The translations under genes and the position numbers were made by a program. From Maribacter_C sp047345145 (GTDB lineage: Bacteria; Bacteroidota; Bacteroidia; Flavobacteriales; Flavobacteriaceae): DNA of 64,000 nt. The stretch covers positions 321,938-385,937 of the forward strand of contig NZ_JBLFER010000004.1 of NCBI RefSeq assembly GCF_047345145.1, read 5' to 3'. Below, one piece after another: positions 17,752 to 27,240 of this stretch (position 1 is its first letter; every line of letters starts with the position of its first letter). A model generated the notes under the pieces. It was given only the letters and a program-made list of their open reading frames with translations, ran no database searches and was not told the origin of the DNA.

Positions 17752-17846
17752 ATGCTATTAGTTTTATGATAAAAATAATACCAATTTTTGGGATTGCCTA
17801 TTCTGGCAAAATGGACTTTTCAATAGCTCTATTGCTAAAATTGATA

Positions 17847-18515
17847 TTACTCAATTTTTGTCGCAGTAGTATCGATTGCATTACGTAATTCTCGATGTGA
17901 TTTGATAAAGGCCGTCGGATTCACATAGCCAGTTGTATCCGCCGAATATCCATTACCGATTGGCATACCTATCTCCTCACGTATTTCAAGATGTAAATGC
18001 GCATAGTATTGCCCATGGGCGGTACCAATCGTGCCGATAGGTTCGCCTTTCAGCACCCATGCATCCTTTTTTGTCAATAAGGTGTCACAATGAGCATATA
18101 CCGACTCATAAAATTTCCCCTCTGGTAGTTCATGGGTAATACGGACGGTATTTCCCCAACCTCCACCAAAATCCTCAGCGTATGTTGTCTGTCCATTACC
18201 TATGGCATAAATGGTATCTCCTAAATCACTATTTCCACCTCCACGTCCGTTCCAATCTTCTCCCAAATGATTATTTTTCGCAAAACCCTGGTAGTCGTAA
18301 TACCCTTTCCCGTCAGGCTTCCCCACTGGAAAATCAAATCCGTAGGCAATTTTTGACGAATCAATTTCAATCACTTTCGCTATGATTTTTTCTTCTTTTT
18401 TCGGAGACAGCTGCTTTTCTTTTGCAGATAATCCACAGCTGCCTACAATCGCAACTGAGATAAATAAGATCACAACAGGTATTATTTTGAGGAGGAATTT
18501 GGGCTTACAATTCAT
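17847..18515 (-). CDS. M23 family metallopeptidase, lipoprotein
   Basis: 222 residues. Lipobox IVGSC puts the acylated residue at Cys27. The LytM/M23 fold follows with zinc-type residues His83 and Asp87 in HLGED and His175 in the HLHLE motif (His173-x-His175), plus His142 in YAHCD. All expected metal and catalytic positions are filled, so an active peptidoglycan peptidase is likely. The start overlaps the stop of the RluA gene by one nucleotide, and it is third in an operon with the PASTA protein and the pseudouridine synthase. Confidence 0.9.
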   Translation of the reverse strand: MNCKPKFLLKIIPVVILFISVAIVGSCGLSAKEKQLSPKKEEKIIAKVIEIDSSKIAYGFDFPVGKPDGKGYYDYQGFAKNNHLGEDWNGRGGGNSDLGDTIYAIGNGQTTYAEDFGGGWGNTVRITHELPEGKFYESVYAHCDTLLTKKDAWVLKGEPIGTIGTAHGQYYAHLHLEIREEIGMPIGNGYSADTTGYVNPTAFIKSHRELRNAIDTTATKIE

Positions 18516-19540
18516 TATTGACTATGCTTTGAATAATGACGCCACTTTTCTATACAACTTGAAATATCATCTGGTATTTCAGAATCAAATCGCATTATTT
18601 TTTTAGTAACAGGATGAACGAATCCTAAAGTTTTGGCATGAAGCGCCTGGCGTGGTAAAACTTTAAAAGCATTTTCGACAAACTGCTTGTACTTTGTAAA
18701 TGTGGTTCCTTTCAGTATTCTTTCTCCACCATATCGTTCGTCATTAAACAAAGTGTGACCTATATATTTCATGTGCACGCGAATTTGGTGTGTTCGCCCT
18801 GTTTCTAATTTACAGGAAACAAGGGTAACATAACCTAAACGCTCGATTACCTTATAATGGGTAACGGCCTCTTTTCCTTGGTCTCCCTCAGGAAAAACAT
18901 GCATTTGCAATCTATTTTTCGGATGCCGTGCAATATTCCCTTCAATCGTTCCTTCATTATCTTCAACATTTCCCCAAACCAATGCCACGTACTCTCTTTC
19001 TGAGGTCTTGTCAAAAAATTGTTTTGACAAATGCGTCATGGCAGCCTCAGTCTTAGCTACCAGCAGAAGCCCAGAAGTATCTTTGTCGATACGATGTACC
19101 AAACCAGGCCTTTCATTACTATTTACTGGTAAGTTTTCTATATGGTGTAATAAGGCATTTATTAAAGTTCCGGAATAATTACCATGACCAGGGTGGACTA
19201 CCATACCTGCTGGTTTATTAACCACCAAAAGAGAATCATCTTCGTAAACAATATCAATTGGAATGTCTTCTGGTACCAATAAAAACTCATGCGGAGGATG
19301 TTCAAACATCACCTTTACCTCATCCTCAGCCTTTACTTTGTAATTCTGCTTAACCACAGCATCATTCACCAAAACATGACCATCTTTTGCGGCTTGCTGT
19401 ATTTTATTTCGAGTCGCATTTTCAATGAAATTCATCAAAAATTTATCTACACGGAGTGGTTTTTGACCTTTGGGTGCTAAAATTCTATGGTGTTCAAAAA
19501 GTTCGTCTTCTTGAAATTCAGGACTATTTTCTGGACCCAT
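18515..19540 (-). CDS. rluD: RluA/RluD family 23S rRNA pseudouridine synthase
   Basis: About 341 residues: N-terminal S4 RNA-binding domain (about 28-90) and catalytic domain with the family signature HRIDKDTSG, in which Asp152 is the nucleophile. It isomerises uridine to pseudouridine in large rRNA. The exact target site cannot be read from sequence, so the RluD label is by best resemblance. I use the ATG at 19540, one nucleotide after the upstream PASTA gene ends; an ATG at 19570 would overlap that gene. Confidence 0.9.
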   Translation of the reverse strand: MGPENSPEFQEDELFEHHRILAPKGQKPLRVDKFLMNFIENATRNKIQQAAKDGHVLVNDAVVKQNYKVKAEDEVKVMFEHPPHEFLLVPEDIPIDIVYEDDSLLVVNKPAGMVVHPGHGNYSGTLINALLHHIENLPVNSNERPGLVHRIDKDTSGLLLVAKTEAAMTHLSKQFFDKTSEREYVALVWGNVEDNEGTIEGNIARHPKNRLQMHVFPEGDQGKEAVTHYKVIERLGYVTLVSCKLETGRTHQIRVHMKYIGHTLFNDERYGGERILKGTTFTKYKQFVENAFKVLPRQALHAKTLGFVHPVTKKIMRFDSEIPDDISSCIEKWRHYSKHSQ

Positions 19541-19541
19541 C

Positions 19542-20129
19542 TTATTCCGAATCAGCATTGCTTTGGGCACGCGCTCCTACTCTACCATTTCCACAAACCA
19601 ATTCTACCTTTGAAGTCTTTGGTAGCTTATCACCTGGTTTTACCTGTTTGCTCTTGTACTTAATGTAATAGACCATGTCTTTACCAATTTGATCAATATA
19701 GGTGACACGCTGTACGTCAAGACCCACCGCACGTAACATTGAAGCAGCATTTCGTTGGGTTACTTGAATCACATTGGGAATGGTGACTTTCTTATACCCT
19801 GAAGGATTCACTGTAAAATATATCTTGCGATTCTCCTTTACCCTATTACCTGCAGGAGGATCTTGTTCAATAATAGAAAAGCGCGGGTAATCGGGGTTAA
19901 AATTTGCCGAGTCTAATACCTCATACCTCAAATCCGCTTCTTCAACTGCTTCACGCATCTCCATAACTGACATTTTTGAAAAATCAGGTACTTCAACAAA
20001 TTCTCCGTGATTCGTGGTACTATTAAGCCATCGCAATAGTAAGAAAACCAGAACTACAACTGCTAGAACTGCAAGTCCTATTTGTATAAAAAAGGTTTTA
20101 CTTTTTAAAAAACTAAGAAAATTTCGCAT
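19542..20129 (-). CDS. PASTA domain membrane protein
   Basis: 195 residues: one transmembrane helix near the N-terminus (about 14-36) and then PASTA domains, one covering about 45-110 and another about 112-182 (VTIPNVIQVTQRNAASMLRAVGL...). There is no kinase or transpeptidase domain, unlike Gram-positive PASTA proteins. An envelope sensing or peptidoglycan-binding role is inferred. It is the first gene of an operon with rluD and the M23 peptidase, a common flavobacterial order. Confidence 0.88.
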   Translation of the reverse strand: MRNFLSFLKSKTFFIQIGLAVLAVVVLVFLLLRWLNSTTNHGEFVEVPDFSKMSVMEMREAVEEADLRYEVLDSANFNPDYPRFSIIEQDPPAGNRVKENRKIYFTVNPSGYKKVTIPNVIQVTQRNAASMLRAVGLDVQRVTYIDQIGKDMVYYIKYKSKQVKPGDKLPKTSKVELVCGNGRVGARAQSNADSE

Positions 20130-20147
20130 GAAATCGATTTATCTTCG

Positions 20148-20180
20148 CAAAGATAGGAAATGAAGTTATATCTATACAAA
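20148..20180 (-). promoter_or_regulatory. Promoter of the PASTA-rluD-M23 operon
   Basis: Read on the minus strand, TTTG (20180-20177) and TATCTTTG followed by C (20155-20148) are separated by 21 nt. This fits the Bacteroidota sigma-A consensus TTTG-N17-23-TAnnTTTG. Transcription should start about 12 nt before the ATG at 20129. Confidence 0.65.
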
Positions 20181-20288
20181 ACCTTTTCTTTCTTGAAAAA
20201 AATATTGACGAACTAAATGAATACCATGTCTTTTTCTTTACTTTGAAAGATAGTATTCTTAATACTCGATCAAGAAATATAACTGAAT

Positions 20289-21272
20289 ATGAAAAAAAAG
20301 ATCGCCATTATAATGGGTGGTTATTCCAGCGAATATGAAATTTCGTTGAAAAGTGGAAATGTTGTATACCAGTATTTGGATACAGACAAATATGAGGCAT
20401 ATCGCATACATATTTTAAAAGACAAGTGGGTTTATGTAGATGATCATAATATGGAGCACCCTATAAATCGTAATGATTTTTCAGTAAAAATTGATGCAAA
20501 ATACATTCAATTCGATTGTGTTTTTAATGCCATACACGGCTCTCCTGGCGAAGACGGGTTAATGCAAGCATATTTTGAATTATTAGATATTCCGCAAACA
20601 TCTTGCGACTATTATCAATCTGCGCTAACGTTTAACAAGCGTGATCTTTTAAGTGTATTAAAGCCTTACGGAATACCTTGCGCGGAGTCTTATTACTTAA
20701 ATTTTGGAGACCTTATTGATGAAGATGCCATTGCTAAAAAAGTAGGATTACCCTGCTTTGTAAAAGCAAATAAAGCCGGAAGCAGCTTCGGAATCACAAA
20801 AGTTTACGAGAAAAAAGATTTGAAGCCTGCAATAGCAAATGCCTACAAAGAGGATGATGAAATTATTATCGAAGCCTTCTTAGATGGCACTGAAGTTTCC
20901 GTAGGTGTTATAAAGTATCAAGGAGAAACCAAAGTGCTTCCGATTACAGAGATCATTACTGAAAATGATTTCTTCGATTATGAGGCCAAATACGAAGGCA
21001 AGTCGAAAGAGATTACACCGGCCAGAATATCAGAAGAACAAGAAAGAAAAGTTTCTGAAATGGCGCGGCGGGCCTATGACATTTTGAAAATGACAGGGTA
21101 TTCAAGAAGTGAATTCATTTTTGTTAGTGATACCCCTTACATGCTGGAGATGAACACTACTCCTGGTCTTACCGAACAAAGTATTTTACCCCAACAGGCG
21201 GGTGTGGCAGGCATATCACTTTCACAACTGTTTGAAAGTGCAATTGATGAAGCTTTAGCTAAAAAAGGCTAA
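20289..21272 (+). CDS. ddl: D-alanine--D-alanine ligase
   Basis: An ATP-grasp enzyme that joins two D-alanines for peptidoglycan precursors. The 327-residue length is normal. Visible motifs are the N-terminal IAIIMGGYSSEYEISL, the substrate-region NAIHGSPGEDG, the ATP-grasp FVKANKAGSSFGITKV, and the metal-binding MLEMNTTPGLTEQS. It diverges from the PASTA/M23 operon, so two cell-wall units share this intergenic region, and it is followed 25 nt later by coaD. Confidence 0.96.
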   Translation: MKKKIAIIMGGYSSEYEISLKSGNVVYQYLDTDKYEAYRIHILKDKWVYVDDHNMEHPINRNDFSVKIDAKYIQFDCVFNAIHGSPGEDGLMQAYFELLDIPQTSCDYYQSALTFNKRDLLSVLKPYGIPCAESYYLNFGDLIDEDAIAKKVGLPCFVKANKAGSSFGITKVYEKKDLKPAIANAYKEDDEIIIEAFLDGTEVSVGVIKYQGETKVLPITEIITENDFFDYEAKYEGKSKEITPARISEEQERKVSEMARRAYDILKMTGYSRSEFIFVSDTPYMLEMNTTPGLTEQSILPQQAGVAGISLSQLFESAIDEALAKKG

Positions 21273-21297
21273 CTTTAGAAACCATAAGTAATATAGA

Positions 21298-21753
21298 ATG
21301 AGACGTGCAATTTTTCCAGGTTCTTTCGACCCTTTGACTTTAGGTCATCATGATATTATTAAGAGAGGCATTACACTTTTTGATGAATTGATAATAGCGA
21401 TAGGGGTTAATGCGGATAAAAAATATATGTTTTCTTTGGAGGAAAGAATGGGGTTTATTGAAGCTGCATTTGTTAATGAGTCGAAAATCAAAGTCCAGAC
21501 CTATGAAGGGTTGACCGTAGATTTTTGTAAAAAAGTTGATGCCGATTTTATTCTACGTGGTTTGAGAAATCCTGGGGATTTTGAGTTCGAAAAAGCTATA
21601 GCCCATACAAATCGATCTTTAACTGAAATTGAAACCGTATTTCTTCTTACCGCATCTGGAAAATCATTTATAAGTTCTTCGATCGTTCGAGACGTTATTC
21701 GTAACGGCGGTGATTATACAGGTTTAGTTCCAACAACAGTCATAGTGAAATAG
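21298..21753 (+). CDS. coaD: Phosphopantetheine adenylyltransferase
   Basis: It transfers AMP to 4'-phosphopantetheine in coenzyme A synthesis. The 151-residue protein begins RRAIFPGSFDPLTLGHHD, which contains the nucleotidyl-transferase TxGH motif (residues 14-17), and has the C-terminal ISSSIVRD motif. All active-site regions are present. It is probably co-transcribed with ddl. Confidence 0.96.
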   Translation: MRRAIFPGSFDPLTLGHHDIIKRGITLFDELIIAIGVNADKKYMFSLEERMGFIEAAFVNESKIKVQTYEGLTVDFCKKVDADFILRGLRNPGDFEFEKAIAHTNRSLTEIETVFLLTASGKSFISSSIVRDVIRNGGDYTGLVPTTVIVK

Positions 21754-21924
21754 CACTTGAATTAACCTATCCATTGTTTTGTAGGAATTTATTCAAGGAA
21801 AACCTCCGAATTAAAGTACGTTTTCCATATAAAAATGGAATAACACCACTACATTCGTGCGATTCACAACATAAATTAATTTTCATTCTCAATTCAACTT
21901 ATTATTGTAAGAAAATACAACAAT

Positions 21925-23775
21925 ATGTTGAAAGGAAGTCAGAAATCCACCAACAATTATCTAATAAAACAGCTGCCTAAAGCAACAGTTTTCGTTGACA
22001 AACGAAAAACAGTAGTTTATGTATCAGATAAATGGTTAAATGACTTCGAACTTAACAATTCAAAGGTAATTGGCGCAAACATTATTTCTCTTTTTAAGCA
22101 TTCAAATCTTGAATGGCAGAAGAGTATTTCGGCTTGTCTAAAGGGGTTACCTAACTTAACCTTAACTGAAAGCCACCAAACCAAAAATGAAAATAAAAAA
22201 TGGTTTGAGCTACAAAGCACACCGTGGTATAGCGAAAACGAAAACATACTTGGAACAATTTTACAAGCGGAAGACATTACCCGTCGAGTTTCAACTGAAA
22301 CCAAGCTCGAAAAACTGGAAATCATATCTGAAGATATTTCCGATATGGCTGAAATAGGCTTTTGGGATTATAATCTGGCAGAAGATAAAATGTTTTGGGA
22401 TGGTCGCACAAAGGCAATTCACGAAGTACCTGAAGATTATATCCCCAATTTTATAGAAACTTCGAATTTTTACAAGCTTGGTCATAGTCGAAATACCATT
22501 TCAATGACCGTTAATAGAGCGATAACAAAGGAAGTTCCCTTTAGTGAAAAATTACAATTAATCACCGCAAAAGGAAATGAGATATGGGTAATAGTATCTG
22601 GAAAACCTCTATACAAAAAAGGCAAGTTCTCAGGTATGGTAGGTACTATTCAAAATATAAATGAACGTCATTTAACAGAAGTCAGGACAAAAGAGAATCA
22701 ACGTCTTTTACGAACGCTAATTGATAACTTACCCTTAAGCGTAAGCATTAAAGATCTTGAATCTCGAAGAATACTTGTTAACAAATCAGAAATGGATTTC
22801 TGCAAAGTAGCTTCTACAGCTGAAATTATTGGAAAAGATGATTTTAGCTTCTTCGAAAAGACTAGGGCAGAAATTACTAGGAAGGACGATTTGTCAGTAA
22901 TGCGAGATCTTAAACCAATTTTAAGAAAAGAGGTTACTCATAAGGAGGACAACGGCGAGTCCAGCACCTATTTGATTTCCAAAATTCCCCTTATCGACAC
23001 TGATGAACATGCTTATGGTTTGGTCAGTATTCGCATGAACATTACCGATATCAAAAAAACGGAACTCGAACTAAGAAAATTAATAGATGTAACCTCATCA
23101 CAGAATGAAAAACTGATCAATTTTGCGCATATCGTTTCTCACAACTTACGTTCGCATAGTGCCAATTTCTCGATGTTGCTAGACTTTTTAGCCAACGAAA
23201 AGTCCGAAGTAGAGAAAGAGAGAATAATGAAAATGCTCCTTGATTCTTCTGATAATCTTTTGGAGACCCTTGATAATTTAAATGAGGTAGTCCACATAAC
23301 GACAAATACAAGTTTACATAAAAAATACCTTCAATTAAACAAAAAAATAGCTAAGGTTCAACAGAATTTAAGTGCAGAATTAGAGCAGAACAAAATCGAA
23401 ATTATTAATACTATTAAAAATCATGTGAAAATTAGAGTGGTGCCGGCATATATCGACAGTATTCTTACCAATTTCATGACCAATAGCATTAAGTACAGGT
23501 CACTAGAACGTGATTCATTTATTCGATTGAGTACTTCAGTAGAAGGTGACTACACGGTTTTGCATATTGAAGACAACGGACTTGGAATTGACCTAGATAA
23601 GTACGGCGAAAAGCTATTCGGAATGTACAAAACATTTCATGACAATAAAGACGCAAAGGGCATTGGTCTCTATATCACAAAAAATCAAATAGAGGCTATG
23701 CGAGGAAAAGTGACAGTTGACAGTAAAGTTGGCAAGGGCACTACATTTAAAATATATTTCAATGACAAAGATTAA
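21925..23775 (+). CDS. PAS-domain sensor histidine kinase
   Basis: 616 residues without an obvious membrane segment, so likely cytosolic. Three PAS-like domains occupy about 10-115, 130-255 and 265-375. A HisKA-type segment carries the phospho-acceptor His406 in IVSHNLRSH, a variant with Asn in place of the usual Glu. A HATPase domain follows with N box NSIKYRS, G1 box EDNGLGIDL, and GIGLYITKN. The final codons overlap the start of a response regulator gene, its likely partner. The signal sensed is unknown. Confidence 0.9.
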   Translation: MLKGSQKSTNNYLIKQLPKATVFVDKRKTVVYVSDKWLNDFELNNSKVIGANIISLFKHSNLEWQKSISACLKGLPNLTLTESHQTKNENKKWFELQSTPWYSENENILGTILQAEDITRRVSTETKLEKLEIISEDISDMAEIGFWDYNLAEDKMFWDGRTKAIHEVPEDYIPNFIETSNFYKLGHSRNTISMTVNRAITKEVPFSEKLQLITAKGNEIWVIVSGKPLYKKGKFSGMVGTIQNINERHLTEVRTKENQRLLRTLIDNLPLSVSIKDLESRRILVNKSEMDFCKVASTAEIIGKDDFSFFEKTRAEITRKDDLSVMRDLKPILRKEVTHKEDNGESSTYLISKIPLIDTDEHAYGLVSIRMNITDIKKTELELRKLIDVTSSQNEKLINFAHIVSHNLRSHSANFSMLLDFLANEKSEVEKERIMKMLLDSSDNLLETLDNLNEVVHITTNTSLHKKYLQLNKKIAKVQQNLSAELEQNKIEIINTIKNHVKIRVVPAYIDSILTNFMTNSIKYRSLERDSFIRLSTSVEGDYTVLHIEDNGLGIDLDKYGEKLFGMYKTFHDNKDAKGIGLYITKNQIEAMRGKVTVDSKVGKGTTFKIYFNDKD

Positions 23776-24166
23776 CTCTATTTGTATAATAGATGACGAC
23801 CCAATAACCGTATTTGGAATGCGGAAAATGCTCGATTCACTGGTTTCTTACGACACCATAAACACCTTCGAAAATGGAAAACTTGCCATAGATGGCATTA
23901 AAGACATGATATTTGATGGCCAACAAATTCCCGAAGTGATTTTCCTAGATATCAACATGCCTATTATGGATGGGTGGCAATTTCTAGAGGAATTCATTGC
24001 CCTTCCTATTACAAACAAAGTGCGCATCAATATTATAACATCATCAATTGATAGCACAGACGAACAAAACTGGAAGTTGTACAAAGGCAAAACGCATCAT
24101 ACCGTGACTTACAATCACAAACCTATCAGAAAACAAGAAATTGCTGAAATAACGAAGGTTGCTTAA
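23762..24166 (+). CDS. Single-domain response regulator
   Basis: About 134 residues, a receiver domain only. The acidic pocket is IIDDDP (Asp11-13), the phosphorylated residue is Asp63 in FLDINMPIMDG, and the conserved Lys lies in NHKPI near the C-terminus. There is no DNA-binding or enzymatic output, so it should relay the phosphate or act through protein contacts. The ATG at 23762 overlaps the kinase gene by 14 nt, which supports translational coupling. An upstream in-frame start would overlap more deeply and adds no domain sequence. Confidence 0.88.
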   Translation: MTKINSICIIDDDPITVFGMRKMLDSLVSYDTINTFENGKLAIDGIKDMIFDGQQIPEVIFLDINMPIMDGWQFLEEFIALPITNKVRINIITSSIDSTDEQNWKLYKGKTHHTVTYNHKPIRKQEIAEITKVA

Positions 24167-24229
24167 GATTCTCAGTCGCTATATTTTCCTTAGTTTTACG
24201 TTGCTTAATTATTTATGTAACGTATCTAG

Positions 24230-25984
24230 ATGAAAGCTACAAAATTTGTTTTAGCAATACTATCTCTTTTCTTTTTGGTCGCATGTGAGACAGAAATGGA
24301 AGATGAAAATATAAGTTTTCCCACCCATTTCGAGACAAGCAATGGATCAGAAACTGCTACTTATTTACAGGTTATCAATTTCTACATCCAACTTGCAAAA
24401 GAATTCCCTGAAATTAATATTCAAACCATTGGAGATACCGATAGTGGAAATCCTTTACACATGGTTACTTTTAATATTGATGGTGATTTCAATCTTAAAA
24501 AAATAGCAGAGGAAAAGACCATTATTTTAATAAATAATGGTATACACCCGGGCGAAAGCGATGGTATCGATGCAACAATGCTTCTTTATAGAGATTTAGC
24601 CATAGGCAAGATTAAGCCACCTAAGAATACTGTTTTGGTTACCATTCCTATTTATAATGTTGGAGGCGCTTTGAATCGGAATAGTACCACTCGAGCAAAT
24701 CAAAACGGACCTAAATCATATGGCTTTCGTGGGAATACTCAGAATTATGATTTGAACCGCGATTTTATAAAAGCTGACACCAAAAATGCGAAAACCTTTT
24801 CCCAGATTTTTCATTTGACAAATCCTGATATATTCATTGACAACCATGTTAGCAATGGGGCTGACTATCAATATACCTTGACCCATCTTTTTACTCAACA
24901 TAATAAGTTAGGTGGAGAACTAGGTGAATATTTAAATGCAGAAATGATGCCTCAACTGGAAAAAAGTCTTGCAGATATGGAATGGGATATCACTCCGTAT
25001 GTAAATGTATTCAACTCAGTGCCTGAAAAAGGTTTTTCCCAATTTATGGATTACCCAAGATATTCTACGGGATATACCACCCTATGGAACACCCTTGGCA
25101 TGATGGTAGAAACTCATATGCTGAAACCATACAAACAAAGAGTTGAGGGTACCTATCACCTAATGAACAAAATGATTGCCATTGCCGAAAAAGATGGACG
25201 CAAAATAAAAGAACTTCGTAAAAATGCTAGTACTCGCCATCTAGACTGGAAGCACTATCCCGTTACATGGGCAATTGATACCACAAAGTCCTCTACTCTA
25301 AATTTCAAAGGCTTTGAAGCTGATACTTTAATAAGTGAAGTGACAGGCTTAAATCGATTAAAATATGATAGAACGCGACCTTTCACAAAAGAGGTAGCCT
25401 ATCAAAATTATTTCAAGCCAACAGATTCGGTTGAAATTCCAGAAGCTTACATCATCAAAAAAGGGTGGGACAAAATTATCTCCCGACTCGATCTAAATGA
25501 AATCGAATATTCAGTTCTAGATGAAGATAGTACTGTAACGGTCGAATCGTATCGCATTGGCAATTATAAAACACAACAAAGGCCTTATGAAGGGCATTAC
25601 CCGCATTATAACACCAAGGTGGAAAGGACTGTTAAAATGATTACTTTTTCGGAAGGAGATATTCTAATTCCCACGGACCAAATTGGTATTCGGTATTTAT
25701 TGGAGACCTTAGAGCCCGAAGCCAAAGACTCTTTTTTTAATTGGAATTTCTTCGATGCTATTTTACAACAAAAAGAAGGTTTTTCTCCGTATGTATTTGA
25801 AGATGAAGCCCTACAAATGCTTAATGAAGACGATGAGTTAAAAGAATATTTCGAGCTCAAAAAACAAACAGATGAAGCCTTTGCTCAAAATTGGTATGCT
25901 CAATTAAACTGGCTTTTTAAACGTTCAAAACATTATGAAGAAGCTCATTTGCAGTATCCTGTATATCGGGTTTTGAAGAAATGA
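24230..25984 (+). CDS. M14 family zinc carboxypeptidase, lipoprotein
   Basis: 584 residues with lipoprotein signal LFFLVAC. The catalytic domain covers about 40-330: zinc ligands His106 and Glu109 in IHPGESDG and His206 in DNHVSNG, with the general base Glu294 in MVETHML. The C-terminal 250 residues form an extra domain found in flavobacterial relatives. It probably trims peptides at the cell surface or in the periplasm. It follows the two-component pair by 63 nt on the same strand, but a functional link is not evident. Confidence 0.9.
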   Translation: MKATKFVLAILSLFFLVACETEMEDENISFPTHFETSNGSETATYLQVINFYIQLAKEFPEINIQTIGDTDSGNPLHMVTFNIDGDFNLKKIAEEKTIILINNGIHPGESDGIDATMLLYRDLAIGKIKPPKNTVLVTIPIYNVGGALNRNSTTRANQNGPKSYGFRGNTQNYDLNRDFIKADTKNAKTFSQIFHLTNPDIFIDNHVSNGADYQYTLTHLFTQHNKLGGELGEYLNAEMMPQLEKSLADMEWDITPYVNVFNSVPEKGFSQFMDYPRYSTGYTTLWNTLGMMVETHMLKPYKQRVEGTYHLMNKMIAIAEKDGRKIKELRKNASTRHLDWKHYPVTWAIDTTKSSTLNFKGFEADTLISEVTGLNRLKYDRTRPFTKEVAYQNYFKPTDSVEIPEAYIIKKGWDKIISRLDLNEIEYSVLDEDSTVTVESYRIGNYKTQQRPYEGHYPHYNTKVERTVKMITFSEGDILIPTDQIGIRYLLETLEPEAKDSFFNWNFFDAILQQKEGFSPYVFEDEALQMLNEDDELKEYFELKKQTDEAFAQNWYAQLNWLFKRSKHYEEAHLQYPVYRVLKK

Positions 25985-26002
25985 TGACCTGTAAGAAAGG
26001 AA

Positions 26003-26590
26003 TCAATGCCCAAACAAAATTTTAATATTAATATAAGAATTCTTTAGGGCCTTCTCAATTTTTTTTGGGCCTTTCCATTTTACTCTTTCAATACCTTCAC
26101 TTTTCTGTCCTTTAAGCTTACCCTTGTATGAAGTTTTCATGGCATACCAATGTACTTCTTTAAGCTTGTAGGTTCCATTTCTTTTGAAAACGTGATATGT
26201 AGTTTGAAGAAAGTTTTCGATTTTAAGTTTCTTTACGCCTGTTTCTTCTTCCACTTCACGCAACGCACATTCTTCAATAGATTCTCCTTTGTCCAATTTT
26301 CCCTTCGGAAGATCCCATTTATCATTCCTGTAAATAAAAAGCACTTTGCCTTTTTTATTTGTGACCACTCCCCCAGCAGCAACTTCCAAGGGAATTTTAT
26401 TAGTAAACTTTTTAAGGATTTCTTCGTGGTTCGGATGGTAGATGTACGCTTCCTTTAGTTTCTTCTTTCGTAAGGCATCTATTGCTTCTTGAATTGCATC
26501 TCCGTTTAATAAAAAATATTTGCCGTTTGCCGTTTCAGACACTTTATTTGTTAAAATGAGAGGGCGCTCATTGACAAAAACTTTATACAT
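26003..26590 (-). CDS. NUDIX hydrolase
   Basis: 195 residues. A conserved N-terminal extension (about 1-68, MYKVFVNERPLILT...) precedes the Nudix domain. The full Nudix box fits GX5EX7REUXEEXGU, from Gly97 to Val119 with Glu103, Arg111, Glu112, Glu115 and Glu116. It hydrolyses nucleoside diphosphate derivatives, but the substrate is not predictable. The ATG at 26590 lies only 7 nt from the pyrE ATG on the other strand; an upstream ATG at 26617 would run into pyrE and is less likely. Confidence 0.88.
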   Translation of the reverse strand: MYKVFVNERPLILTNKVSETANGKYFLLNGDAIQEAIDALRKKKLKEAYIYHPNHEEILKKFTNKIPLEVAAGGVVTNKKGKVLFIYRNDKWDLPKGKLDKGESIEECALREVEEETGVKKLKIENFLQTTYHVFKRNGTYKLKEVHWYAMKTSYKGKLKGQKSEGIERVKWKGPKKIEKALKNSYINIKILFGH

Positions 26591-26593
26591 TTG
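26586..26593 (+). promoter_or_regulatory. Candidate pyrE promoter -7 box overlapping the NUDIX start
   Basis: TACATTTG matches TAnnTTTG exactly and is followed by C. It lies 4 nt before the pyrE ATG at 26598, so the RNA would begin at or next to the start codon (leaderless). The box overlaps the NUDIX start codon on the other strand. No well-spaced -33 element is visible (nearest TTG at 26571, only 12 nt away). Confidence 0.4.
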
Positions 26594-26597
26594 CGGT

Positions 26598-27239
26598 ATG
26601 ATTTTGAACAAAGACACGGCAAAAAAAACTGCCGAACTTCTCTTACAAATTAATGCAATTAAATTGGAACCTGAAAACCCTTTTACTTGGGCCTCTGGAT
26701 GGAAATCACCGATTTACTGCGATAATAGAATTATACTCTCTTATCCTACTATAAGAAATTATGTTCGAGAAGAAATGGGCAAGCAAGTCGAGGCTCTTTA
26801 TGGCAAGCCTGACGTTATTGCAGGTGTTGCCACAGGCGCTATTGGCATTGGAATATTGGTAGCAGAATATTTAGGATTGCCCTTTATTTATGTGAGACCA
26901 GAAGCAAAATCTCATGGGAGACAGAATCAGATAGAAGGCCGTTTAGAAGAAAACCAAAGTGTTGTTGTCATCGAAGATTTAATAAGCACCGGTAAAAGTA
27001 GTCTTAATGCGGTAGATGCTTTAGAAAAGCAGGGTGCCAATATCAAGGGGATGATTGCCATATTTACGTATGGTTTTGATGCCGCTGTAAAGAATTTTGA
27101 AGATAGAAATTTAGATTTACACACGCTTAGCGATTATAGTAATTTGGCGGATAGAGCTGCTGAATCTGGATATATTAAAGAAGAACAATTGAATACTTTA
27201 ATGGAATGGAGAGCAAATCCATCCGAATGGAAAAAATAA
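26598..27239 (+). CDS. pyrE: Orotate phosphoribosyltransferase
   Basis: It converts orotate and PRPP to orotidine monophosphate in pyrimidine synthesis. From the ATG at 26598 it has 213 residues, the normal length, starting MILNKDTAKKTAELLL. The PRPP-binding loop VVVIEDLISTGKSS is clear, as are the substrate loops FTWASGWKSPIYCD and RPEAKSHGRQNQIEG. The frame stays open upstream to 26520, but that part overlaps the divergent NUDIX gene. The SRPBCC gene follows after one nucleotide. Confidence 0.95.
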   Translation: MILNKDTAKKTAELLLQINAIKLEPENPFTWASGWKSPIYCDNRIILSYPTIRNYVREEMGKQVEALYGKPDVIAGVATGAIGIGILVAEYLGLPFIYVRPEAKSHGRQNQIEGRLEENQSVVVIEDLISTGKSSLNAVDALEKQGANIKGMIAIFTYGFDAAVKNFEDRNLDLHTLSDYSNLADRAAESGYIKEEQLNTLMEWRANPSEWKK

Positions 27240-27240
27240 T

